64,000 bases of DNA from Channa striata. Its lineage: Eukaryota > Chordata > Actinopteri > Anabantiformes > Channidae. This document shows, one piece after another, positions 43,419 through 52,322 of this stretch; within the stretch, counting starts at the first letter, position 1; every line of letters starts with the position of its first letter. The stretch is from assembly GCA_033026295.1 (NCBI GenBank), contig CM065182.1, positions 4,712,001 to 4,776,000 on the forward strand, written 5' to 3'. A model generated the notes under the pieces. That model was not told the DNA's origin and did no database searches. It saw only the letters and a program-made list of their open reading frames with translations. The position numbers and the translations under genes are program-made.

Positions 43419-45532
43419 AACACAATGCATGGCAGCTTTCAATCTGAGAAAATTAGCATAGAATTAAGAATTCCCGGGCTCTGTAGAGGGTTGTGGTGGG
43501 TGGGTGGGTGGGAGGGCTTGTGTGTGTCTGTGCTAGTGCAGATCTTTTGTGTCAACACATGCAAATAGATATGGCATCATCTGTTTTGTCATTTCATCTC
43601 ACTCATCAACATATTCCACAGGAGTGCAAAGATAACAACGTGAGCAACAGTGTCTGGCTGCTGCTGCTGCAAAAATATTTCACTCCCCGGCACAACAATT
43701 CGACCTGTGCCGTAGTAACACCGAACCAAGCGCTGCAACAGCAGGACACATCTGTATCGAGTGTAAAGGAGATGCAAATGAAGGCATGTCCGCTCCAGCA
43801 ACACTAGCCAATCACAGAAAGACACAGTGTTAGCAAAGGATGATGTTGGTCCCACCAAAATACCACGTGTGTCACCGTGAACACGTCAGCTGAATTCTGC
43901 TCTGTATTGTACGATGCTGACAACATGCACCCTGGTGTTTCCTCTTTACCGTCAGGTGCAGTTCTCACACGGCTTCACTAGGAGGTGCACTTGTATGAAG
44001 CAAAACTTCCTCCCCACTTCTCATAACCACAGCTGTCAACTTCTTGTTCTGTCACTAAAGCACTTACAAGCCAGATGTGACCGTCAAATCGTAAGCATTT
44101 CTCCCGAAGAGTCACACACCCGCATGTCCGTGTCAGTTATTGCCAAGATTGAGACTTGAGTGAACACCTTTTAGCCCTTTTCCATCACAGTGTGAAAAAT
44201 GTTGATGTGAAATATATATTTTTTTCACCTTAGATTTGAGATTTTCTTGACGTTATAAATGCTCAGTTGTTTTTCCCGGCCAGAATGTAAGTCAGCACTT
44301 TGCTAATGAGGCCAAAGACAAATCTATGTCAATCAATTCCCGATCCCCTGAGAATTTCCTATTCATGCCACCGATGCTCCGACAATGGGAGCGTTGCCTG
44401 TGATATCCCAAACCCACAGATCGATGCAGGTGATCAGGGAAAGAGACACATTTACACAGTCCTACGTGAAGAGGAGGTTCCCTGCTGCCTGGTGAAGGTA
44501 TTCCCCCTGAGTGGCTTATGCAAAATAGCAGAAATCATGGGACCAATTTGTCAAAGGCAGAGGAAACATCAGCCTACTTACCATATTGACTTCTGACACC
44601 ATGTCTATGCTGGCTATGTCTATATTCATCCCCACTCCAACTGGAGGACCTGGGACACATCAAACACAACATTAAGGGAGAAGAAGCCCAACGTCAGGTG
44701 CAGCCCACATGATTCACTGAAATGTTTACTAGGGACAGTGAGTGCGTGATGGGAACACAGATTAACACTTGTGAACTTGTCAGCCGGATAATAGTTTACA
44801 GTGTTTATTTCACTGGGATTAGACGAGCTGTGAGTAATTCTCCTGAAAGTTGTTGGCATGGAGTCGTGCAGCTCTGAAATATATTTTTTATGATATAAAA
44901 CACAGTTGGACGTTTATTTACAAATCTCGTCCACGTTCATCCTTGAGCCTCATCATTTATCCCCCCCCTCTCTCCCTCCTCCTCCCATAATCTCGGAACT
45001 CTAGGTTGTTTTGACCTATTTAGTCTCATATTTCGATCGTGGCACCTGCACATGCCGTAAATGATGGATTCTCATAATGTTCCCTGACTTTGGGAATCTC
45101 CACGTCCCTTCCTGTGAACGCTGTGCTATGATCCAGGCTGACAAGGTGCGTCCTCGGATGGAGTTGCTGATGACATGAGTTCGTTTACCTCCGAAATCTG
45201 GCCTCAACCGAATATCATAACCTTTCAACAGTCTATCGACCGTTTCTTTAACCAAAGACATATTGCTAGGGTCACTGACACTGGCACTGCGGAGGAAAAA
45301 AGCACAGAGACAACAAACAGAGCAGATTTACATAAACCTGGACCATCAATTTGTCCAAGTAAATTATTTTTCCCCCCTTGTCGTCTGAAAGACAGTCCCA
45401 CTTTGAAAAAACCGAGTGGAGCTTCCCCCCCGACCCCGATTTCACTTACCTCTGGGCGCACACCACGGCCACGACGAGGGGGAACGACCACCAGCCCGAG
45501 CAGCCCATCCTTCTCCTCCTCATCACGGCCAT
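304..45532 (-). CDS. gabrb2: GABA-A receptor beta-2 subunit (5' six coding exons; 3' part outside window)
   Basis: This gene encodes a beta subunit of the pentameric GABA-gated chloride channel of the postsynaptic membrane (Cys-loop family). Joined from 45532 down to 304, the six exons give 685 coding bases (228 codons plus one base). In order these are a signal peptide (residues 1-27), the N-terminal helix with the sequon NMS, the core beta sandwich with WVPDTYF, the Cys-loop (C162 to C176, 13 residues between), and loop B with ESYGYT. Loop C, M1-M4 and the cytoplasmic loop are missing because they lie left of base 1. All internal exon lengths fit the beta family, and every visible splice site is GT-AG. 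NMSLVKETVDRLL and WRGGDNAVTGV resemble beta2 more than beta1 or beta3 as I remember them, though some positions (SYSEIPL, DHKLISKN) match no single paralogue. The divergent gabra6 neighbour supports beta2. Which of the possible teleost gabrb2 copies this is cannot be told. Confidence 0.93.
479..504. repeat. (GT)n microsatellite
   Basis: Thirteen uninterrupted GT units, starting 37 bases into intron 5 downstream of the exon 6 acceptor. Confidence 0.95.
6719..6957. repeat. Degraded teleost dispersed repeat
   Basis: Contains the phrases AGCGCTTTACAATGTTGC, CTGATGGCGGTGGCTGCCA, GGGGTTTAGTGTCTTGCCCA and a terminal TAAGCTACAGCCGC. I recognise these as a repeat frequent in percomorph fish introns, here with internal deletions. 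I cannot give a reliable family name. Confidence 0.6.
8887..8934 (+). repeat. Short tandem duplication
   Basis: CATCAACCGTCCAGCCCAG recurs 29 bases downstream with one mismatch. Confidence 0.75.
10307..10370. repeat. Teleost dispersed repeat (ACATTT...AAGCGACTTACA type)
   Basis: Tandem ACATTT units lead into TCATTTAGCAGACGCTTTTA, then TCCAAAGCGACTTACA, a sequence found very widely in fish introns. It probably belongs to a retroposon family; the exact class is uncertain. Confidence 0.65.
12284..12366 (-). CDS. gabrb2: gabrb2 coding exon 5 (Cys-loop)
   Basis: This 83-bp exon encodes ITTTAACMMDLRRYPLDEQ and NCTLEIES. It contains the whole family-defining Cys-loop, C-MMDLRRYPLDEQN-C, with 13 residues between the cysteines, and the sequon NCT. 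The acceptor is cttttcag, the donor gtgagt. The last base begins the Tyr codon of ESYGYT, an agonist-site motif completed in the next exon. Confidence 0.97.
14811..14840. repeat. (AAT)n microsatellite
   Basis: Ten uninterrupted AAT units. Confidence 0.95.
16051..16079. repeat. (CA)n microsatellite
   Basis: About fourteen CA units. Confidence 0.95.
20510..20564. repeat. 17-bp perfect inverted repeat with octamer motifs
   Basis: Arms ATTTGCATATTGGATTC (20510-20526) and GAATCCAATATGCAAAT (20548-20564) are exact reverse complements around a 21-base spacer. Each arm carries the POU octamer ATTTGCAT and a CCAAT/ATTGG word. Confidence 0.9.
21917..21934. repeat. 18-bp perfect palindrome
   Basis: TGAAAACGATCGTTTTCA equals its own reverse complement. 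It lies in gabrb2 intron 4. Confidence 0.9.
23201..23421 (-). CDS. gabrb2: gabrb2 coding exon 4
   Basis: This 221-bp exon encodes DYTLTMYFQQAWRDKRLSY, then SEIPLNLTLDNRVADQLW, VPDTYFLNDKKSFVHG and [21 protein letters not shown] (last codon split). It carries the beta-side agonist-site tyrosine in WVPDTYF and a sequon NLT. The exon is flanked by a pyrimidine-rich acceptor (ccttacag) and the donor gtgaga. The 221-bp size is invariant in the family. The two residues in SYSEIPL differ from those I recall for human beta2 (NV) and beta1/beta3 (SG). The open frame continues 177 bases upstream into the intron only because the polypyrimidine tract lacks stops. Confidence 0.97.
23754..23792. repeat. 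(GT)n microsatellite
   Basis: About nineteen GT units, 330 bases upstream (in gene direction) of gabrb2 exon 4. Confidence 0.95.
23958..23991. repeat. (TA)n(CA)n microsatellite
   Basis: Short TA run followed by CA units with one CG interruption. Confidence 0.9.
25451..25473. repeat. (TG)n microsatellite
   Basis: About eleven TG units. Confidence 0.9.
28330..28362. mobile_element. Single-end relic of a Tc1-like element
   Basis: GGTGGTATTAATGTTGTGGC followed by CGATGGGTG matches the right half of the mini-element at 62544-62606 and the recalled Tc1-like terminus. I could not find the partner end nearby. Confidence 0.5.
30569..30595. repeat. (GT)n microsatellite
   Basis: About thirteen GT units. 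Confidence 0.9.
31130..31162. repeat. (GT)n microsatellite
   Basis: About sixteen GT units. Confidence 0.95.
34612..34695 (+). repeat. Degenerate GGTAAT/GGAAATAATAT tandem block
   Basis: Loose repeats of TTGGTAAT, TTGGAAATAATATGG and similar words form an irregular array of about 80 bases. Confidence 0.5.
36082..36178. repeat. Paired (GT)n and (CA)n microsatellites
   Basis: A GT run at 36082-36102 and a CA run at 36155-36178 face each other across about 52 bases, so transcripts could fold into a stem. Confidence 0.9.
42966..42989. repeat. (GT)n microsatellite
   Basis: About eleven GT units directly after a T run. Confidence 0.9.
43384..43413. repeat. (CA)n microsatellite
   Basis: About fifteen CA units. 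Confidence 0.95.
44582..44649 (-). CDS. gabrb2: gabrb2 coding exon 3
   Basis: This 68-bp exon encodes PPVGVGMNIDIASIDM and VSEVNM, the first beta strands of the extracellular domain. The family length is exactly 68 bp. It ends on a complete ATG codon followed by gtaagt, and its acceptor reads cccag before GT CCT. PPVxVGMNIDIASIDM is typical of beta2/beta3; beta1 has MRIDVAS in this place. Confidence 0.95.
44650..45188 (-). other. gabrb2 intron 2 (539 bp)
   Basis: Short intron between exons 2 and 3 with canonical ends (gtaaac...cccag). Nothing further is seen in it. Confidence 0.9.
45189..45280 (-). CDS. gabrb2: gabrb2 coding exon 2
   Basis: This 92-bp exon encodes VSDPSNMSLVKETVDRLL and then KGYDIRLRPDFG, the start of the mature subunit with an N-glycosylation sequon (NMS) and the conserved RLRPDFGG turn. 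The donor is gtaaac after GGA G; the acceptor is ccag before T GTC. A second AG lies six bases upstream of the chosen acceptor. The 92-bp length matches the family, so the proximal acceptor is preferred. Intron 1 upstream is only 169 bp. Confidence 0.95.
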
Positions 45533-45644
45533 TACTTGTGCGCTTCTTTATTTCCTCCCGTGAAGACAGACGATGTCCAACTTCTTCTTGCCAGCGCAGT
45601 AATTCCACTGCCGGGCGCATGCGCGTTCCCGACCACAACATCAA
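45272..45644 (-). promoter_or_regulatory. Upstream ORF overlapping the gabrb2 start
   Basis: An ATG-ATG pair at 45644 opens a frame that is not the receptor frame. It reads 112 bases of leader and all 83 coding bases of exon 1, crosses the splice to exon 2 in phase, and stops at the third exon 2 codon (TGA at 45274-45272), giving 67 codons. If transcription begins upstream of 45644, this overlapping uORF would compete with the receptor start. No homology is recognised for the peptide. Confidence 0.4.
45450..45532 (-). CDS. gabrb2: gabrb2 coding exon 1 (signal peptide)
   Basis: The exon starts with ATG GCC GTG ATG and encodes MAVMRRRRMGCSGWWSF, followed by PLVVAVVCAQ. This is a basic n-region, a hydrophobic core and a cleavage region like the known beta2 leader, which ends WSFPLIIAAVCAQS. 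The exon ends at AG followed by gtaagt, so Ser28 is split (AG|T). The ATG at 45532 is chosen because it is the first in-frame ATG after an in-frame TAA 21 bases upstream, and it has G at -3 and G at +4. In-frame ATGs at codons 4 and 9 are alternatives. The exon sits inside a CpG-rich block. The 5' untranslated part of the exon is not delimited. Confidence 0.88.
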
Positions 45645-45649
45645 GCAGC

Positions 45650-45706
45650 AGCGCCGCCGCCGCCGCCGCTGCTGAAGCTGGTGGAGGTGGAGGTGGTGGT
45701 GGAGGA
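45650..45706 (-). repeat. GC-rich trinucleotide repeats in gabrb2 leader region
   Basis: A (GCC)6-like run (minus strand: GGC) at about 45652-45669 is followed by GGT/GGA triplets to about 45704. They lie about 120 bases upstream of the gabrb2 ATG, inside the CpG island. Confidence 0.75.
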
Positions 45707-47046
45707 ATCACCGAGTCAGGGGAGAAATTTAAAGGAGACCACGAGTTTGTGAAGGGGGTCGGGGGTCGGGGGGGTCTCCCTCGTCTGTTTCTGTTCTGTC
45801 CGACCGTGGCAGGAGAGCCGGTGGATGTGGGTGGGGATGCGTCTCCCCGGTCCTCCGTCCTCCGCAGACGCCCGTCAGCGGCTCAGAAAGCTGCGCTCCC
45901 TGAGTCGGGCTGCTCCGGCGGATGAGGTCTGTGTTCCCTCATCCGTCCCACATGTGCCGGACAATAATCGGACCAATCCAATTAGAGCACGAGCGTTTGG
46001 TGCATGTTTCAAACCACAGTTTGTGTTTATTGTAAAAACTGATTCCGAACAGCACAGAGGAATCAGTGAGGGGGGGGGGGTGTAGGTGCGGTGTGCTCGG
46101 TTGGAGACTCTCTCCGTGGGTCTGAACTGACCCCCGCTCCTCCTTTCATTGTGCGGAATGTACCGTCATTGCTCACGCATCGATCTCCACGCACTCGGGC
46201 CTCTGACGAGATCGAGGAGCGCGGCTTCGTGCGGTGAGAGGCGCCTCGGGGCTGGAAGCGGGACGCCAGCCCCCGCACACCTCGGTGTGCGTCTGTCGGT
46301 GCCGTGCGCGCTCCCGGCTCCGCGCACGACGTGCGCGACGCTCGTCACGGATGCGGTAGGAATCAGAGGCGGATGTCGAAGCCGCGAGTAGGAGAGAGGA
46401 GGTGAACGCAAGACCCGAGCAGGGAAAGCAAAGAACATCAGTGTATTCGTGTTCCGATTTTATGGCCTGATTTGTTTATGTAAAAATACAACAACAAAAT
46501 TAAAAAAAATCAATGTGTCTCCTCATCTCTGTGGACTGTGAACCAACTCACTGCAACACGTGAAGCGTTTCCAAACTTTATTTCTGAACCAGTTGCTCCA
46601 ATTGGGAATTTATCTGCAGGGGGTTGGCGGCATGTCCTGGTCTTTAATTCACTTCAAATGCAAAAAATCAAATTAAAACCAGGCAAAAACAGATTTTTCC
46701 ATCCTTCTACCTTTGTTGCATTGTCAGAATTGTAACAATAACTATAGTAAGTTTCTCCTGATTGCTTAGAAATCCACTGGTTTAACCCAAGAAGAATAAT
46801 AATGACCCTCACACTTTTTTTCTTTACATATTCAGTCATTCTGCGGTTTTAAATTGGCAGACTTGCCATGGTGATTTGGTCCAGACACACTCAGAACACT
46901 CACTCATTAAAATGGTTTATGCCACACATCCTTAACAGCTGACACCATCAGACTTTGTATGGTCGACCTCTTTGGCGCGTTTGTCACTCAATAACATGAA
47001 TATTAAAGTACTTTTTAAAATAGTGTTTCCATTAACATTAACATTA

Positions 47047-47120
47047 CTGCATTTCGTTGCCTTGTACTTGTACATGTGTAATGACAATAAAGTTGAATCT
47101 AATCTAAATCTAATCTAATT
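47047..47120 (+). mobile_element. 3' tail of a non-LTR retrotransposon
   Basis: TGCATTTCGTTGCCTTGTAC, then GTGTAATGACAATAAAGTTG and short TCTAA repeats. This is the typical 3' end of a truncated LINE-type element in fish, with its terminal pentamer repeats. No reverse transcriptase sequence is attached. Confidence 0.6.
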
Positions 47121-47689
47121 TACGTGAAACATCCTAATTGCAAACCAATCTTAAACGTTATTAATTTTCTTCTTTTCTTGGTCAAACTGAACTGCGTTTT
47201 CAATGAGCCTCTGCCTCAGTCAAAGACTAAATATCACCGCAGAAAAGGAGGAACCGAGTGCAGAGACTCAGAATGTCTTGAAGCCTGAATCATCAGGAAG
47301 GTTAGATAAGAGAGACAAGACAGAACACACAATAAAACACAAATCATACGCTCGAAATACTGTAACTCTGAACTCGGTCTTCAGCACACTGCCGTGGTTT
47401 TGTGCAGGGTGTCAGGAATAAGTGTCCTGTAACACCAGCGCAGATTTAATATAGTGTTTGCTCAGGTGTATGTAGTGATGTTGATAACCGCAGTTATTTT
47501 GGCCACTGCTGGTTGCGATACCTGATTTACCCGCTGCCGGCGAAGAGGAAAAACCCTGGTGTGTTCCAAGTGGCTGTGCCTGTGCCTGCTCTGGGGCTTT
47601 CAGCCGGGTCAGCATTCATGACATTCGTTACGTCGTTTCCTAATAGGCCTGCCACCATGTTTTATATCAATTATGTAATCAACAAACTC

Positions 47690-47990
47690 AAGTCAAAGTT
47701 TATTTATAAAGCCCAATATTGCAAATCACAAGTTTGCCTCGAGGGGGCTTTACAATCTGTGCCGCAAACAACACACACTGTTCTTCTAACCCTCAAATTA
47801 GACGAGGGAAAAGAAAAGAAATTAAAAGGCAATGGGGTGTACAGAACAAACAGCAGATTGACAGTATAGATGATTAGAACGACAAACTTACAGAGTGTAA
47901 ATATATGAAAAACATAACCTGGGAAGTACAGCAAGCAGCTGACAGGTGGCGTCAACATATAGGGACCCCCCTCCGGCCCAGAGAGGTTAT
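47690..47990. repeat. Teleost dispersed repeat (TTTATTTATAAAGCCCAATA type)
   Basis: Begins AAAGTTTATTTATAAAGCCC, AATATTGCAAATCACAAGTT and GGGGGCTTTACAATCTGTGC, and ends near GGGACCCCCCTCCGGCCC. The same phrases recur in many teleost genomes as an interspersed repeat. Internal parts have been lost. Its class is not certain. Confidence 0.6.
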
Positions 47991-48524
47991 AATGACTTTC
48001 ATGAAAAGTCACCTAAGCAAGCACGCTGAACTCAGATAGTAATCTTAACTTATAATATTTTAGTTTAATTTAACTCACTTTTCATAAAATGCACATCTTG
48101 CTAGTTTTTATTAAGTTAGCGATAACTGCGGTGTGAAACAATCAAGTAGAGTTGAAATAAATGAGGCAATGACACTGCCTGACCAGTGGGAGGCAGTAAT
48201 TCACAAAAATCTGACAACTTTTAGTAAGGTGTTAGCAAGGTCATAAAAGTGTATATTAATAGGGTCAAAGCATCCTGTTGCAAATCATAAACCCAGTGCA
48301 ATTGACCAATGACCTTTTTTCTACTCTTGGAAAATCCTCTGCTGATATTTGCTAAGTACAGATAGAGGATTACATCTTCAAAAGTGCATTGCTGCAAGTA
48401 AAATATATTGCATGTTTATGCAGTACAGTGTAAAGATTATTTTACATTATGTGGGACGGATCTGAGCACTAGATAATTACTGCTAATTGACAAAAGATGG
48501 AAATGCTATAGTATGTAATAACAT

Positions 48525-48586
48525 AATATTATGCTATAGTGTAGTACGGTTACAATAGTAATGCACCTTCATTGGTTGTGGGGGGA
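48525..48586 (+). repeat. Arm 1 of a 62-bp inverted duplication
   Basis: Matches the reverse complement of 52261-52322 at 55 of 62 positions (my count), with only three differences in the first 49 bases, including CTATAGTGTAGTACGGTTAC. The arms are 3.7 kb apart. Confidence 0.8.
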
Positions 48587-50796
48587 GGGGCGTGGTTATT
48601 AATCCATGGATGAAAACGATGACATACGCTTGGAATAATAAAGTTACACAACAATACCTGATCTTTTTAAGGCAACGGGTTTGCCTGGTTAAAGCAAGTA
48701 AATCGGGCTGTTGTTAAAGTGATGTTGAACGTTGAAGGCGATATCAAGTACATGTTTAACATCTGTACACTCATTTTGTAGCTGTAAGTGTGCAGTGCTA
48801 CACTTATTATGAAATATAATTAGAAAATAAGGTAAACTAATAAAGAATTTACAGTGTGGGTTGTGTTGGATCCTCCACGATCCAACATTTACATATTCTT
48901 AGAGCGTCTCCCACTAAAATCCAACTGAGGGCAAACAGATGGTGGGCACCATGGAGCGATTTGCCCGTCACAATATTTTAGGTGTTAAAAAATAAGCAGG
49001 AACCTGGATGTTCCCGTCCCTGTGAAACAGACAGTGGTGCAGTCGAACACAGTTCCTGACCTGCCTGCTTTCCTGCATTGTCTAACGTTCCTGAAGGGCT
49101 TCAGCTTTCTCCCTTTCACTCTCCGTCTTTGCCTTTCTGCATCTTTGCACTAAGAGGAACACAATAGCTGCTATTCTGAGCCCCTCGGTGAAACACTGTG
49201 CATTTCAGCCCGTGCAGCATTCAGGTTGTCCTAATACTGATGAATTAACAAGAGGAAAAAAAAAACAGGATGCCAGTGAAGTCTGCTAGAATAATGGCAT
49301 TCCTGTTGTCTCATGTCGGTAAACGGGTCGGTTTGCTGGCGTCTCGGCAGGATGATAGAAAAAGGAGCGTGTGTGGTGACGAGGCTCGTGATATCTCCCT
49401 GTTTCCCCACGCACACGTGCCTGAGTACACAGATAACACATCTCGGTCCAGCTGTCCGCCATGACATTGACTTCTGTTTTTGCAACAAATAATATCATGA
49501 GAAATTCCAAACACTGGCTCATTGACGGACTAGGAACAATACGACCACCAGAGGTTTTTTGGTTTTGCTTGTTTTGAGTTTTTGGTCATTTCACATTTAG
49601 TTTTGGTGAGTGTTGTGTGTTTGAAGTCATTATCTGTCCATTTGTGGATGCTTGTGTCTGTTTTTGGTCATGTTGTGCTTTATTGTGCCAGGACGGCATG
49701 TGAATAAATGAGCTCTTTTAGCTAAGACACAAGAGGCTTTTTTCACTCTTGAAATACTTGTGTCCATAATTGTGAGTAATACAATAAGTGAGCACCACCG
49801 CATTTGACATCATTTAAAAACCCATCAAAGCAAAAGTGGTTTAATAAAAAAACCTTGTAAAGTGCAGAGCCACTTTACAAGATGTGCGGCGATTTTACAC
49901 ATTGTTTGAATGTCTTCCCTTGATTTTATTTATTTTATTACAGGAAGAGCTTTATATTTATTATGACACAGGGTTTATCCATAGGTTTTAAAATTCTACC
50001 TGTACACACTGTATCTCATTGGTGAACGTGTCCTCGTTTAAATCTTGCTAAAGCTTAGCGAAACCTCACTAAACACCGACAAACCAACAAAGGCACAACA
50101 ATCAGCTTTCATTAATTCAGCATGTCCAAAGGGAAGAAGGTGAGTTACTCCGCGGTGCTTCATAAACCTCTACAGCTCGTGGTCTTACTGTGGAGTTTGC
50201 ACCTGGTCTGTTCTCAGCAGGTAACACCTCCCACGGTTTGGCTGTCTGAAATCCATCCAGCCCCGCAGAGGTGGAGCGGCACAATGCCAAAGCACGTGGC
50301 CACAATACAGGGGCACCGATTCACCCGCGTACTGACATGAGTATTTCTTTAAAGAGCCCACAAATCCTGGCGATATCTGTGGTATCTGTCTGTCTGCAGG
50401 GAAAAAAACAAACTCTGAAACCCACATTGGCTGCCACATCGAAATCTAGCAGACAATATAAGCTTCAGCGGTTAACATACATAACATTTATAGTATAATC
50501 AAATGCAATTTGTCTGCCACAGATGAAAATTGCACTCTGCCTTGCCATGTAATTAAAACACCTCTCTGTATTTCTCTTTTATGTGTACTGCAATTACGGC
50601 GTTGACATTGCTGATTAGAGATTCTTAACTCGGCAGGAGAGCTCTATTAGAGGCCCGTGGAAGGCACGTTTAAATGACGGCCTTCTAATTATTGACAAGG
50701 TGAGTATTTACATCAGCCAGACACAAGGAGGACTCAGGAAATTAAAAATGAGATGGCCAGCAAAGTGCAGTGTCATTAGAGTAAATAAGGGGTTGA

Positions 50797-51113
50797 GGGA
50801 CGGCACGGTGGTGAAGTGGTTAGCGCTGCTGTCCCAGCTAAAAGGTCCCCAGTTCAAATCTACCTGCTGGCTGCAGCCTTTCTGTGTGGAGGGTTTTTCC
50901 CCCACACTCCAAAGACACGTCTGTTAGATTAAATGGTGGCTGTAATGTGAGCGTGGTTGTCTGTCTGTCTGTGTGCGTCTCTCCGTGTCGACACTGAGAT
51001 GTGGAGACCCGTCCAGGGTGGACCCCGCCTCTAGCCCAGCGTCAGCTGGCATAGTCTCCAAACCCCCGTGAACAGGGACAGGATACGCAGTTACAGTTAA
51101 TGAATAGATGCAT
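50797..51113 (+). mobile_element. SINE-like element with tRNA-like 5' region
   Basis: Opens with GGACGGCACGGTGGTGAAGT and a box A-like TGGTGAAGTGGTTAG, followed by a box B-like GTTCAAATC. Further on it has CCTTTCTGTGTGGAG, GTCCAGGGTGGACCCCGCCT and CAGCTGGCATAGTCTCCA. This arrangement is familiar as an abundant teleost short repeat, here diverged and interrupted. It has no coding capacity. Confidence 0.7.
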
Positions 51114-51896
51114 GTTTTTGTTTTTTTTTTTTTGCTCTGGCACATTTTTATAAACAGGAAAGACATCTAACCACATGCTTACAGTCATGCTGAGCCTTGT
51201 CTCAATAACACCAAACCGTGCTCAGTACTAAGCTGTTTCCCTGCATTCATAAGTGTGCTGTATTGTTTCATATACTAGGAAGTCACTAAATATGTGAGAA
51301 ACCAGCATATTTCTTTTTAAATTTATGATTTTCTTTGTATGTAAAGTTCTGCAACAGAGCCATAATTTCCAAACAGATATAGTGGACTTTAAAAACACTG
51401 CAAGTTTTCCTGTGTAAAGATTGATAAGTGAACTTAAACTGAAGTACAGAGTAGTACCTCAAAGCTGTGATTAGTCTCGACTTGGGGTGGGCGCTCAAGG
51501 CTCAGATAATTGGTTCTACTGGTTCTGATGATGTTGAACTCACTATGGTAATGGCTGAGATCAGGAATCAATTTCAAACAGGCCCAACAGTGACAGGCCT
51601 GAGGGGCAGAGAGGTAAGAGGGGGGCCAAGCCCCATACTGTGCAAAATTACCACTCACTATAATTGTTGTTTGAAAGTCACAAAGCTCCACTGAAATACA
51701 CAAAATAGCAAAGAAAGGAGAAAAGACTTAAACAGATTTACAACAAGAAGCAAAAAATACAACCAAAAACAAGCCAACACATGCACACAGTGATGTAAGA
51801 TAGACACAGTTTGCCGTTCTCTTCCAGGTTGAGTCTCCTAGAATGGGAGGGGGCTTTTTATTTTAATATTTTGATAGCTGAGACAACCAAATGTAA

Positions 51897-51929
51897 GTCT
51901 TGTTGGCTTTGTGAACAAGCCAACAAGAC
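51897..51929. repeat. 13-bp hairpin
   Basis: GTCTTGTTGGCTT and AAGCCAACAAGAC pair perfectly around the 7-base loop TGTGAAC. A further 6-bp outer match (CCAAAT at 51887, ATTTGG at 51941) lies outside. Confidence 0.85.
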
Positions 51930-52260
51930 AGATTTAGTTTATTTGGAGGGGACGTCATTCCTCACTACACAACAGTGTCCATAACTGATGTTCACAAACA
52001 AATCTGGTTTGTAATTTCAAATTTTCAATTAAACAAGCAGCATTCAAAGCTAAACTTAAAAAGTTGAAACAGTTGTTAGCATGTTATGTTTCTTTGTTTT
52101 ATTATTATTTTAAAATGTATTATTTAAAACAACTAATATGCTTCTTCAGGACTGTGTGTGATTAACTGTTTTGATAACAAGACTTAATAACTTGTGTAAC
52201 GTATGTCATACAGGACTTTCCACCTGGCTCACATCGTCTTCAGTCATCGTTTGTTAACTC

Positions 52261-52322
52261 TCCCCCCCAAAGGAATGAAGGTGCATCACTATCGTAACCG
52301 TACTACACTATAGCACAATATT
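52261..52322 (-). repeat. Arm 2 of a 62-bp inverted duplication
   Basis: Reverse-complement partner of 48525-48586. Weaker shared words (ATGACATACG, GTTACACAA) beyond the arm suggest the homologous unit was longer and has diverged. Confidence 0.8.

Larger units (their letters stand above)
23422..44581 (-). other. gabrb2 intron 3 (21.2 kb)
   Basis: The largest intron. It holds GT/CA arrays at 23754, 23958, 25451, 30569, 31130, 36082, 36155, 42966 and 43384, a Tc1-like end fragment (28330-28362), a degenerate short tandem block (34612-34695) and G runs at 39209 and 41344. No nested gene with a recognisable product was found on either strand. Confidence 0.8.
45400..46420 (-). promoter_or_regulatory. 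CpG-rich island, probable gabrb2 promoter and 5' leader
   Basis: This is the only long block in the window with dense CpG dinucleotides; it contrasts sharply with the AT-rich surroundings. It contains coding exon 1 of gabrb2 at its left end and extends about 0.9 kb upstream, with the densest CpG runs at 46190-46390. No TATA box is evident and the transcription start cannot be placed. Whether the island also drives a transcript on the plus strand is unknown. Confidence 0.65.

Noticed and set aside
304..45532. Assignment of the beta gene to gabrb1, gabrb3 or gabrb4
   Set aside because: NMSLVKETVDRLL, MNIDIASIDM and WRGGDNAVTGV fit beta2 best, and the divergent neighbour is alpha6-like. Phylogeny could still overturn this.
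45225..45644. 139-codon minus-strand frame as a separate gene
   Set aside because: It overlaps gabrb2 exon 1, intron 1 and exon 2 in another frame. Only its first part is plausible, as an upstream ORF in the spliced transcript.
45175..45925. Plus-strand open frames of 166 and 169 codons through the CpG island
   Set aside because: They are antisense shadows of gabrb2 exons 1 and 2 and of the GC triplet repeats (poly-Ala, poly-Gly).
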